A stretch of DNA of 64,000 nt from Firmicutes bacterium ASF500 (lineage in GTDB: Bacteria > Bacillota > Clostridia > Oscillospirales > Oscillospiraceae). Positions within the stretch are counted from its first letter, which is position 1. Every line of letters starts with the position of its first letter. The translations under genes were made by a program, and so were the position numbers. Shown here piece after piece: positions 26,139 to 32,924 of this stretch. The notes beneath the pieces were generated by a model. The model was not told the DNA's origin and made no database searches. It saw nothing but the letters and a program-made list of their open reading frames with translations. The stretch lies in NCBI GenBank assembly GCA_000492175.2, contig CP097573.1, positions 1,364,001-1,428,000 of the forward strand. The letters are read 5' to 3'.

Positions 26139-26906
26139 TTATGGCTTTCTTTGATAGACCCGCACATAGTCCACTGCAAATATGGCATCTGTAAAGTCTG
26201 TGGTTTCGTCGGGATAGCCCACCCAATTTCCGCCCACAGCCAGGTTCAAAATGAGATACATGTCGTGGTCAAAGGGGGCGGGGAAAGGCTTTTTTACGCC
26301 GTCCTTCCCGACGGAGTACCATCGGCTCACTTGGTGAAACTGCCTGCCGTCCACATACCAGCGCAGTCTCCCCGGCTCCCAGAGAAGGGCAAAGTTGTGG
26401 AACTCCTCCGTAAAATCTGCCTGGGCCAGCGTCACCGTCCCCTGGTCCTGCTCGTGGGGCAGACCGTAGTGAATGGTTCCGTGGTTTGTCCCGATCCGGT
26501 CCCCCATGATTTCCATGATGTCGATTTCCCCGCACTCCGGCCACTGGCCGTACCGGTCCTCGTCGGTGGTCATCAGCCAGAAGGCGGGGAGAAAGCCCTT
26601 TCCCTTTGGCACCCTCAGCCGGGCCTCAAACAGCCCGTAGGTGAAGTCGTGCTTCCACTGGGTGGAGATTCGCCCGGAGGTATAGAAGACATGGCCGTCC
26701 TCGTGGACCGTTTTCACGGGGCGGATCAGCAGCTTGCCGTCCTCCAGGGTGATATTGTCCCTGGAGTCCACATATTCCTGGAGCTCCTCGTTGACCCAGC
26801 CCGGCTCATGCAGCTCCACATTCCAGCGGCTCCGGTCCAGCACCGGACCGTCGAAGTTGTCCTCAAAAACCAATTTGTAATTCTGGTAAGAGAGCATATT
26901 GTCCAT
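26139..26906 (-). CDS. GH16 endo-beta-glucanase (laminarinase/lichenase type), cytosolic
   Basis: 255 residues; jelly-roll endo-glucanase. The catalytic motif is GEIDIMEIMG, with nucleophile Glu127, assisting Asp129 and acid/base Glu132; the extra Met in the motif marks the laminarinase-like branch. ELVFEDNFDG-like start (KLVFEDNFDGPVLD) and end (FAVDYVRVYQRKP) are complete, so the protein is a bare catalytic domain. There is no signal peptide, which is unusual because GH16 enzymes usually act outside the cell; here it would trim imported oligosaccharides. 18 bases upstream of the GH94 gene. Confidence 0.88.
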   Translation of the reverse strand: MDNMLSYQNYKLVFEDNFDGPVLDRSRWNVELHEPGWVNEELQEYVDSRDNITLEDGKLLIRPVKTVHEDGHVFYTSGRISTQWKHDFTYGLFEARLRVPKGKGFLPAFWLMTTDEDRYGQWPECGEIDIMEIMGDRIGTNHGTIHYGLPHEQDQGTVTLAQADFTEEFHNFALLWEPGRLRWYVDGRQFHQVSRWYSVGKDGVKKPFPAPFDHDMYLILNLAVGGNWVGYPDETTDFTDAIFAVDYVRVYQRKP

Positions 26907-26912
26907 TTCGGT

Positions 26913-27530
26913 TCAGCCTCCTTGCAACGCTTCAAAGATTCTGTTCAGATAGAAGGAGTTCACCCAGGCTCCCGCTCCAAAGCCGAACAGCAGCCAGAAG
27001 GCGAACACCACTCCCAGCGAAAGGGGAATCAGCATACAGAGCAGGAGGGGCAGCAGATTGACTGTGGTCATCAGAAATGTAACCGGTAGATTGACCAGAG
27101 CTAGCCGGGCTGCGTTGCTCAGGTGGTTGGAAAAGGTATTCTCAAAGCGGGCCAGCAAGGGAAACAGCCAGGACAGCAGGGCTGTCAAAAAAACGGCGAT
27201 GATTGTTAACAGAATGAACAGCATCGGTGATATGAGCAGCGTCTCGGCATAGAGCGCAGCGCGGAGCACTGCCAGAAGAGTCACATCCACAAAGAGCATG
27301 ATGGCGGCCGGAAACGATGGCAGGAAGTTTTCCCTCAGTGCCCGGAGGAAGTCTTTGATAGGTGTGTAGTCCTGCCCCCGGATCATTTTCAGTGTCACGG
27401 TGTACAGCGACGTGACAGCCGTTCCCGAAAAGACAACGGTCACACAGGAGAGGACCAACGCCAGATTCAAAAGCAGCAAGTCACACACCTTTGTCAAAAA
27501 TCGAATCAGCAGACCGTCTGGATGAAACAT
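26913..27530 (-). CDS. YesL/DUF624-family membrane protein
   Basis: 205 residues with about five to six hydrophobic segments (CDLLLLNLALVLSCVTVV, then FLLTIIAVFLTALLSWLF and others). The sequence pattern FSGTAVTSLYTVTLKMIRGQ after the first segment is typical of YesL-like proteins, which accompany CUT1 sugar importers in Firmicutes. Role unknown, perhaps an accessory transport component. First gene of the operon, 6 bases before GH16, with AAAAGGAGGG ahead of the start. Confidence 0.8.
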   Translation of the reverse strand: MFHPDGLLIRFLTKVCDLLLLNLALVLSCVTVVFSGTAVTSLYTVTLKMIRGQDYTPIKDFLRALRENFLPSFPAAIMLFVDVTLLAVLRAALYAETLLISPMLFILLTIIAVFLTALLSWLFPLLARFENTFSNHLSNAARLALVNLPVTFLMTTVNLLPLLLCMLIPLSLGVVFAFWLLFGFGAGAWVNSFYLNRIFEALQGG

Positions 27531-27967
27531 ATCTGTATCCCTCCTTTTGATTATTTTATCTTAATCTAACTTTCCTATATATCAGTGTAATATCAAAAAT
27601 ATTAAAATCAATTCATTCTTCAATTTCAGTTTGCACCTGCGTATCCAAAGAGGTCTGCAAAGATTTTTTAGACAAATTTTGATAGTTTATAGCCGTTTCT
27701 ACTCCTTTTCATTTACTCTCCGGCACTCTTTGAAAACAGTGTTTCCACGTGTTCCACATCTGTCTGTGGCTGTTTATGTGGTCAGGAGGATCGACGCTCC
27801 GGAAGAGGCACCCTATAAACACAACGAAACGCTGTGTAATCCGCTCGATTTTTACCTCTGTATTTCTCCGTTTTAGATTGCAATTTTCTATCGACTTTCG
27901 CCTCCTATTTCGGTATTGTGTTGCTTGCAAAAGCCCCACAAAACACTGAAAATTAGGAGGAAAATGT
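27531..27967. other. Intergenic region between glucan operon and CAP gene
   Basis: AT-rich near 27540-27620, where the promoter of the YesL-GH16-GH94 operon must lie; I see TATATA-like and TTGATT-like motifs on the minus strand but no pair with good spacing. From ~27905 the sequence matches the region before the CAP fragment at 3733. No gene supported between 27620 and 27900. Confidence 0.4.
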
Positions 27968-28747
27968 ATGACCAACATGAAAAAGCGCATTGCCGCCACA
28001 CTGACAGCAGCTATCCTCACAACTGTCCTCACTGTCCCCGCCATGGCAACGGAAACGCCCGACAAATCCGTCCGGGTGAGCAGTTACAAGGGAAGTACCC
28101 TGGAGGTAGGAGACCGTAGCGGACTCATCATCGGTCCCAGCGGTGCAAACTATACTGTGACTTCCAGCAACCCAGACACGGTAGCGGTGGAACAGGTGCT
28201 GACCTTCTGGGTTGCCATTGCCAAAGCGGAGGGGATCGCAGAGATCACCGTCTCCAACAGCGCTGGAGAACGTGGGACCGTAATACTGACGGTTGGCTCC
28301 GCAGCCCCCGCTGCGCCGGAAGCCCCCGCCAGCGGGGACAGCGCCGGCCTGACAGACAACCTGGAGATACGGCAGGAGATGATCTGGCTCATCAACCAGA
28401 CCCGAAAGGACAACGGAGTGTCGGAACTGCCGGTCAGCGAGGCCCTAATGAATGCCGCCCAAGCCTGCTCCGACCGGCGCTACACATGGCATCACGCCCT
28501 GGAGGAAAGCCAAGCCGCTGTTGACGCCGGTTACCCCTATGGCTTCGGCGACAACCTCACCGTGTTCACTGGTACAGACAACGCCGCCCAGCGCGCTGTC
28601 GACAATTGGATCAACTCGCCCGGCCACTTCCAGACCATGATCGACCCGAGATGCGACTGCATCGGTGTGGGCGTGACCCAGTACGACGGCATCACCTACT
28701 GCTATATGTTTGTCGGAATACCCAACAGCGTCAACTTCTACACATAA
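27968..28747 (+). CDS. Secreted CAP-domain (SCP/PR-1) protein with Ig-like domain
   Basis: 259 residues. Residues 1-28 form a Sec signal peptide (KKRIAATLTAAILTTVLTV, cut near AMA-TE). Residues ~32-110 resemble a bacterial Ig-like (BIG2) domain, followed by a Pro/Ala-rich linker, and residues ~125-259 are a CAP domain (IRQEMIWLINQTRKDNGV, WINSPGHFQTMID, GVGVTQYDGITYCYMF). CAP proteins in Firmicutes are secreted and of mixed or unknown function. Good site TAGGAGGAAAA before the start. Partial copies of this gene occur at 3733, 12489, 35664 and perhaps 48690. Confidence 0.88.
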   Translation: MTNMKKRIAATLTAAILTTVLTVPAMATETPDKSVRVSSYKGSTLEVGDRSGLIIGPSGANYTVTSSNPDTVAVEQVLTFWVAIAKAEGIAEITVSNSAGERGTVILTVGSAAPAAPEAPASGDSAGLTDNLEIRQEMIWLINQTRKDNGVSELPVSEALMNAAQACSDRRYTWHHALEESQAAVDAGYPYGFGDNLTVFTGTDNAAQRAVDNWINSPGHFQTMIDPRCDCIGVGVTQYDGITYCYMFVGIPNSVNFYT

Positions 28748-28803
28748 CCAAACAGTAACCAAGGAGGGCCGTCCAGGAAGCTGGATGGCCTTCTCTCATG
28801 GTG

Positions 28804-28902
28804 GTAGAAAGCAGAGTACAGGCAGAAAAATACAACACCGGGGAGCAGATTTACTGCTCAGATATTGCGTACCAGTAAACAAGGAATTAAACCCCTTTAT
28901 CA
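28804..28902 (+). repeat. Direct repeat DR-L at the left edge of the immunity/mob island
   Basis: A ~100-base stretch containing AAGCAGAG-ACAGGCAGAAAAATA and ATTTACTGCTCAGATATTGC is repeated in the same orientation at 35697-35794. It encodes no intact gene. The remainder of 28903-29090 holds only small non-conserved frames (one reads CVCYLNKENGGTAYTVDYAG, ending at 29053), probably a gene remnant. Confidence 0.75.
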
Positions 28903-29130
28903 GTCCCAAGGCTGTATGCACAAGCGGAACCGCCATTTGGTAGACAACAGCAGCGTGTGTGTCTGCTACCTCAACAAGGAGAACGGCGGGACGGCCTATA
29001 CAGTGGACTATGCGGGAAAGAAAGGACTGGAGATCATCAACCTTGCCCTCTAACAGCAAAAGCGCACCATAGGCGGTTAGGGGCTGTTCTCTTGACGGTC
29101 TGGATAGGCGGAACGGACATAGAGCAGGGA

Positions 29131-29159
29131 TTGTTTCCAGCGGGGAAGTGTGCTATACT
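29131..29159 (+). promoter_or_regulatory. Cassette promoter P (left copy)
   Basis: TTGTTT and TATACT are spaced by 17 bases. The whole module from 29091 (CTTGACGGTCTGGATA...) to 29160 is repeated on the minus strand at 35118-35050 ahead of the SUKH gene, with the same promoter spacing. Confidence 0.75.
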
Positions 29160-29209
29160 GGGGTTAGCAAACTAAGCGACAAGTTGGATTTTCAGAGGAG
29201 GGTTTCTTA

Positions 29210-29596
29210 ATGGAGATGGAAGGTATTGTATCTGTATGGGCGGGTGTATTTGAAACAGACAAGGCATTAAGGGAATATTTTGATTATATGCCTGGGCGTG
29301 ACATTCCTCCTTTTAGCCAGGATTTTTTTGATGGGTGCGACATCTATCCTTTTGACATAGATTTTTCAGAACGAAGTGTTCATGAATTTACAGTAGACCC
29401 AGAAGTGTTGGTATGTCATAATTCTGAAGGTACAGATATAGGGCTGGAATTGAAAAAACTCTTTCCGCAGGGGTTGGAAAAGCCCTGCAATGCGGCAATT
29501 TTGGTCTACAACTACAAGTATGACCCAGAAGACGGCACTCCCAACCCCAATGCACCAGTGACTTTTTTAGGTGCGGTTCCATGTGCTTTGGATTGA
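29210..29596 (+). CDS. Imm22/DUF4284-like immunity protein
   Basis: 128 residues, start ATG 29210 after GAGGAGGG. The pattern GIVSVWAGVF near the start, then an acidic stretch with FSQDFFDGCDIYPFDIDF, and a late NAAILVYNYKYD fits the Imm22 (DUF4284) family, whose members neutralise nuclease domains of polymorphic toxins. No toxin gene is adjacent, so it would be an orphan immunity gene. It has its own promoter module shared with the SUKH gene at 34995. Less GC-rich than its neighbours, a sign of transfer. Family call from motif memory. Confidence 0.6.
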   Translation: MEMEGIVSVWAGVFETDKALREYFDYMPGRDIPPFSQDFFDGCDIYPFDIDFSERSVHEFTVDPEVLVCHNSEGTDIGLELKKLFPQGLEKPCNAAILVYNYKYDPEDGTPNPNAPVTFLGAVPCALD

Positions 29597-29636
29597 TACA
29601 CACCAGCTTATCAGGCTGACAAAAGTACAAAACAGT

Positions 29637-29658
29637 GCGGCGGTGATTATCCCGCCGC
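29637..29658 (-). terminator. Hairpin T (inverted copy of the relaxase terminator)
   Basis: GCGGCGG and CCGCCGC around TGATTATC. On the minus strand this region (29670-29600) matches 34300-34375, the terminator that follows the relaxase, including the downstream ACTTTC/ATAAGC bases. So a relaxase 3' flank lies here in reverse, next to the Imm22-like gene, just as T lies next to the SUKH gene. Confidence 0.65.
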
Positions 29659-29701
29659 GCTCTCTATTATTGCCCCATATCCTGCCCTTGTCGGTCAAGC
29701 A

Positions 29702-29913
29702 TTTGCCCCTATCCTGTTCTTTGGGAGAGGCCGGGGGCGCAGGGGCAGAGCCACCGCAAAACCTACCGTCAGCCGCCGCACCAGTGCAGACGGTTTTGCC
29801 GTTATAATGAAGCGGACGAAAGCGAGGGGCAGGGTTGTCAAATCCTGTTCCCCGTTTTCGGCGGCGAAATGGCAACGGCAAAAATGCAGACAGTCAAGGG
29901 GACAGAGTGGAGT
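29702..29913 (+). repeat. Inverted repeat IR-L (about 210 bp)
   Basis: Nearly identical to the reverse complement of 35151-35360 (shared runs include GGGAGAGGCCGGGGGCGC and TTGTCAAATCCTGTTCCCCG). The two copies flank the DUF3847-immunity-relaxase region. Small frames inside are probably not genes. Recombination between the copies would invert the 5.2 kb between them. Confidence 0.85.
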
Positions 29914-30063
29914 CCTTGACCGTTCCGGGCTGGGCTTATCGCAAAAAAATGACAGAAAGCCATAGGCCGGAGTGGTACTGGCAGCGGCTCTCAACCATCA
30001 GAACCATTTCCGTTTTGTCAGTAGCGGTGTCGGTGATGTCCTGCACAAAATAGCCGGAAACGG

Positions 30064-30474
30064 GTGGGGACGGTGTTGCCCCTGGGGCGCTGTGTCACAC
30101 AGTCCGAATTGAGAAGATTAAGCATTGAGGAAGAAATCCGCCAGCTTGAAAACAAGAAAAAGCGGCTCATCCAAGAGCAGAAAGAGCAAGAGCGCAAGGA
30201 CAGGACAAACCGGCTCTGCAAGCGCATGGGGCTTTTTGAGAAGCTGCTGCCCGACACCATCCCGCTGACGGAGGAGCAGTTCAAGACCTTTTTGGAGCAG
30301 ACCGTACTGACCGAACACAGCCGCCGCATACTGGACGGATTGACCGCCCAGAACGCCGCCACAGCCCCCGCACAGGGCGCAGGAACGGCGGGGAGGGATA
30401 ACACCCAGCCTGCCGCCAAAACCGCCCATCCAGCACAGGAGGGCGGCGCAGACGGGAGCGCGGTGCAAGGGTAA
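30064..30474 (+). CDS. DUF3847-family mobilisation-associated protein
   Basis: Up to 136 residues from GTG 30064; the natural start is unclear because the region before SELRRLSIEEEIRQLENKKK looks foreign. The core is a charged coiled coil (IRQLENKKKRLIQEQKEQER) followed by RLCKRMGLFEKLLPDTIPLT and EEQFKTFLEQTV, which I recognise as DUF3847, a small protein encoded just before MobA/MobL relaxases in Firmicute mobilisable elements. The tail is Ala/Gly-rich and ends AVQG. Its 3' end is repeated twice more downstream (R1 copies), while the relaxase now lies 2.4 kb away. Confidence 0.7.
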   Translation: MGTVLPLGRCVTQSELRRLSIEEEIRQLENKKKRLIQEQKEQERKDRTNRLCKRMGLFEKLLPDTIPLTEEQFKTFLEQTVLTEHSRRILDGLTAQNAATAPAQGAGTAGRDNTQPAAKTAHPAQEGGADGSAVQG

Positions 30475-30532
30475 CGGGCTTGCGGAGTGAGGCCGGGGGT
30501 ATTATCCATCCCCGGCCCCGTTGGGCGTTATT
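30412..30532 (+). repeat. Repeat R1, copy 1 (3' end of DUF3847 gene plus hairpin)
   Basis: Contains GCAAGGGTAACGGGCTTGCG (30465-30484), whose TAA is the DUF3847 stop, then a GGCCGGGG/CCCCGGCC hairpin and CCGTTGGGCG. Further copies at 31692 and 32843 each begin an immunity unit or the relaxase. Confidence 0.8.
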
Positions 30533-30561
30533 GTGCCGCTGTTCTGCCGGTGGATGTTGCC

Positions 30562-30885
30562 TTAATGCGCCTTAAAAACAGAGATATATTCATCATAGGC
30601 TTCCTTTATTTTTCTTCGGCAAATACTTTTCCATAAGGAAATGCACTTGCCCCTATCTCGTAAGGTGTCCGGTTCCATATTGCCCCCAAATCCAATACAA
30701 TCCTCGTCGTATTCAATTAACCCTTTTTCTCCAGATATTGCAATTTCATTCGGACATTCACAAAAGCTAAACTGCGTACACTTAAAACAGTATATTCCCA
30801 GCTTAAATGTATTTTTGCATGGGTGAATTTCTTCACCTATCGCTCCATCGCAATACCCTTCGATAAGCAAATGTTGCATTTTCAT
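30562..30885 (-). CDS. Unrecognised small Cys-rich protein, slot-1 gene of unit 1
   Basis: 107 residues (MKMQHLLIEGYCDGAIGEEI...). Eight Cys residues, several in the middle (CFKCTQFSFCECPNEI) that could bind a metal. No family recognised. It occupies the position between R1 and R3, the same slot as the 111-residue gene of unit 2, and like it is antisense to the mobilisation genes. Size, low GC and setting suggest an orphan immunity protein, but that is inference. A stretch with CUUCUCC on the minus strand serves as ribosome site region. Confidence 0.5.
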   Translation of the reverse strand: MKMQHLLIEGYCDGAIGEEIHPCKNTFKLGIYCFKCTQFSFCECPNEIAISGEKGLIEYDEDCIGFGGNMEPDTLRDRGKCISLWKSICRRKIKEAYDEYISVFKAH

Positions 30886-30967
30886 TTTGGTAAGACTTCT
30901 CCTTCCGTTTATTACCTGATACCATACTTTTCTCCTTCGACAAAAATATAACTTTGCGCCCGCCGCC

Positions 30968-31020
30968 TGGACTGCGTGACCGAGGTACGCATGGGCAACA
31001 CCGGCCTCACCGTTTCCGGC
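30968..31020 (+). repeat. Repeat R3, copy 1
   Basis: ACTGCGTGACCGAGGTACGC then GGGCAACACCGG and CACCGTTTC; matched by 32187-32239 with ~80% identity by eye. Both copies remain open in one plus-strand frame (C-V-x-E-V-R-x-G-N-T-G), so R3 looks like the 3' end of a lost gene. Confidence 0.75.
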
Positions 31021-31568
31021 TAATTCAAAATGATAGAAAGATATTTACTATCAACAAAACTGCCCCAGCCATCCCATGCCGACATATGCTTGATTTTGCT
31101 CATATCTGGGAGTGGAATATCATGTTTAGATAAAAGTTGCTGCATATCTCGAAAGACACTTATCGTTTCTTGAAACGCATAATCCAGACTTGCACCATCG
31201 CAGGTATTGCAAAATTCAATGGGCAGCATCAAGAGTTGATTGATTTCATCCTCTGCGTTGCCAGTTGTCAGACCTGCAAACAAGGCTGTCAGTTCTTGAT
31301 AATCTTTTTCGGAAAGTGTCCCATTATAGTTTCCTGTATTTGTCTTTTCATAGCCCTCAAACTCAAAAAGAAATTCGGGAATAACAGCAGAATAGATGTC
31401 CCAGCCCTTGTCCCAATAATCTTCCGTCCACTGCCAACAACGCTTTGCTACTGGTGTCCAATCTCGTTCGGGGAAACGAGTGACCAAGTATGTTTCAACA
31501 CACATAAACAGGTAGCAAAACCTCCCGGTCAAAGAGAGTTTTTTCCAAGCTCTTTCTATATTTTTCAT
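31020..31568 (-). CDS. Imm6-like immunity protein, slot-2 gene of unit 1
   Basis: 182 residues from ATG 31568 (MKNIERAWKKLSLTGRF), picked because CGGAGGTCACT is directly upstream; a longer version from 31595 is possible. Helical, with CYLFMCVETYLVTRFPERDW, AKRCWQWTEDYWDKG and a C-terminal WDGWGSFVD. The Trp-rich central part resembles Imm6 family immunity proteins, but the match is from memory. Lies between R3 and R2, in the slot taken by a membrane protein gene in unit 2. No toxin partner nearby. Confidence 0.5.
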   Translation of the reverse strand: MKNIERAWKKLSLTGRFCYLFMCVETYLVTRFPERDWTPVAKRCWQWTEDYWDKGWDIYSAVIPEFLFEFEGYEKTNTGNYNGTLSEKDYQELTALFAGLTTGNAEDEINQLLMLPIEFCNTCDGASLDYAFQETISVFRDMQQLLSKHDIPLPDMSKIKHMSAWDGWGSFVDSKYLSIILN

Positions 31569-31604
31569 AGTGACCTCCGATAGATTTTCCATCACTATCC
31601 ATTA

Positions 31605-31665
31605 AAGAATTTCAAAACTGCAACCTCGCTCCTGCCAAAATCGGTGGGAGCATTTTTCATGGAAG
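31605..31665 (+). repeat. Repeat R2, copy 1 (includes terminator-like hairpin)
   Basis: AATTTCAAAA-CTGCAACCTCGCTCC then GGTGGGAGC and ATTTTT. GCTCCTGCC pairs with GGTGGGAGC. Matched by 32775-32840 (GCTTCTGCC/GGCGGGAGC then GTTTTT). Confidence 0.75.
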
Positions 31666-31691
31666 CATATGACGAACCGGCCTAAACGGTA

Positions 31692-31783
31692 GCCAGAACG
31701 GGGGCGGGGCGCAAGGGTAACGGGCTTGCGGAGCGAGGCCGGGAGGGGGTACACTTCCCTTGGCCTTGTTGGGCACTACTGCG
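31692..31783 (+). repeat. Repeat R1, copy 2
   Basis: Again contains GCAAGGGTAACGGGCTTGCG (31711-31730) preceded by a DUF3847-like C-terminal reading (GAQG stop), then GAGGCCGGG and CTTGTTGGGC. It begins the second unit 1246 bases after the first. Confidence 0.8.
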
Positions 31784-31817
31784 CCATCTTCGTGTAAAGC
31801 TATCGGTGTAATATCTC

Positions 31818-32153
31818 CTACTTGAGCTTTTGGTTAATTAGGTCTATCTCATCCGTCAATTCTTCGAGTTCATCCTCTGAAAGAACATGACCATGACACA
31901 GTTCAGAAGAGAATAGGCAATTCAATTTATTTATATGCTTTCTAAAGAACCTCAACTCATCGGCTGAATGGAAAGCCGCCCTGTAAAAAAGAGTGCTATA
32001 TACAGCCAATGCATCCAAGCCACCTTCGGATATTTGTTTTCCAAACTCATATAAGCATCTATCCACAGATTGCCTTATTGTAAAGTTTTCTGCAATAATG
32101 TACTCGTAAAATGCCTCAATAACATGATACTTTAGTTTATAAAACTCGCTCAT
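31818..32153 (-). CDS. Imm3-like small helical protein, slot-1 gene of unit 2
   Basis: 111 residues, all-helical by composition (FYKLKYHVIEAFYEYIIAEN, SVDRCLYEFGKQISEGG, then VLSEDELEELTDEIDLINQK). The N-terminal half recalls the Imm3 family (small immunity proteins with an EYI...A...EF pattern), but similarity is weak and I hold it loosely. It lies between R1 copy 2 and R3 copy 2, antisense to the mob genes, matching the position of the 107-residue Cys-rich gene in unit 1 although the two proteins are unrelated. Confidence 0.45.
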   Translation of the reverse strand: MSEFYKLKYHVIEAFYEYIIAENFTIRQSVDRCLYEFGKQISEGGLDALAVYSTLFYRAAFHSADELRFFRKHINKLNCLFSSELCHGHVLSEDELEELTDEIDLINQKLK

Positions 32154-32186
32154 GCTTATTGTTCTCCTTAAAACACTGCCATCACT

Positions 32187-32239
32187 CAGCCTGCGTGAAC
32201 GAGGTACGCATAGGCAACACCGGCTTCATCGTTTCTGAC
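32187..32239 (+). repeat. Repeat R3, copy 2
   Basis: CTGCGTGAACGAGGTACGCA then AGGCAACACCGG and CATCGTTTC; second copy of R3, 1.22 kb after the first. It overlaps the 3' end of the membrane protein gene. Confidence 0.75.
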
Positions 32240-32705
32240 GTTTCTGCCAGCGGAATAGACCAAGGGAATAATCTATCATGTAAAGTAAGGGCATTCCTGC
32301 GATGAATATCCAAAAATAGTGACTTGTAAAAAGAATGAAACATATATCCTTTAGGATATTCATAAATGGGGAAATGATAAAATTGGACTTACTTATATTA
32401 AGGATTAAAAACAAAAGCACAATTATCAATTCGCTTAAAAGCCACGGAAACGCTACTATGCAATATACACACCCTAAAAGGGGAAGTTTATTTCGCTCTC
32501 CTGGTGCTGTTTCAGAATCTTTTGACCTGGTACGTCGAGGAGAGATTAAAATGCCTCGTAGTTTTTTGCTCCGAACTCGATAATAAAATTTCGCTGATAG
32601 TAAAAAAGGAAAATAGCAAGAACAAAGTCGTTCCAAAAATATTGCGACCATCACTTCCCAAATCCATCCAAAGAAGATAAGGCACAAACAGGTTTCAATA
32701 CTCAT
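32226..32705 (-). CDS. Small multi-pass membrane protein, slot-2 gene of unit 2
   Basis: 159 residues with four hydrophobic segments: CLCLIFFGWIWEVMVAIF, CVYCIVAFPWLLSELIIVLL, a third in FMNILKDICFILFT, and WIFIAGMPLLYMIDYSLGLF. A polar loop (~45-75) is basic. No family recognised. By position (between R3 copy 2 and R2 copy 2) it is the counterpart of the Imm6-like gene. A membrane immunity protein against a pore-forming or envelope-targeting toxin would fit, but nothing in the sequence proves it. Confidence 0.5.
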   Translation of the reverse strand: MSIETCLCLIFFGWIWEVMVAIFLERLCSCYFPFLLSAKFYYRVRSKKLRGILISPRRTRSKDSETAPGERNKLPLLGCVYCIVAFPWLLSELIIVLLFLILNISKSNFIISPFMNILKDICFILFTSHYFWIFIAGMPLLYMIDYSLGLFRWQKRQKR

Positions 32706-32774
32706 CGCGATTATCCATCCCCATTAGTTTGTAACCAGTCTACCACAACAGTCGTCATTTTTCCACTATCATCC

Positions 32775-32840
32775 ATCAAACAATTTCAAAATATCAACCT
32801 CGCTTCTGCCCAAAAACGGCGGGAGCGTTTTTATCGCAAC
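32775..32840 (+). repeat. Repeat R2, copy 2
   Basis: AATTTCAAAATATCAACCTC then GCTTCTGCC, a short loop, GGCGGGAGC and GTTTTTAT; second copy of R2 1.17 kb after the first, ending unit 2. Confidence 0.75.
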
Positions 32841-32842
32841 CA

Positions 32843-32924
32843 CCGTCAAAACCGACCATCAGCACAGGGGAACGGCGCAGGCGGGAGCCGGAACGGGGGC
32901 GCGGCGCAGAGGTAACGGGCTTGC
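32843..32924 (+). repeat. Repeat R1, copy 3, fused to relaxase
   Basis: Matches the end of the DUF3847 gene over ~80 bases (CCGTCAAAACCGACCATC, AGCACAGG, GGCGCAGGCGGGAGC, GGTAACGGGCTTGCG). The relaxase frame begins right after it, without start codon. Confidence 0.8.

Noticed and set aside
21129..27089. Very long plus-strand frames opposite the GH94/GH16 operon
   Set aside because: Antisense shadows without start-site signals or domain motifs; the minus strand encodes recognisable enzymes.
28865..29053. Small plus-strand frame ending GLEIINLAL
   Set aside because: Starts inside the direct repeat, no ribosome site, no family; treated as a remnant.
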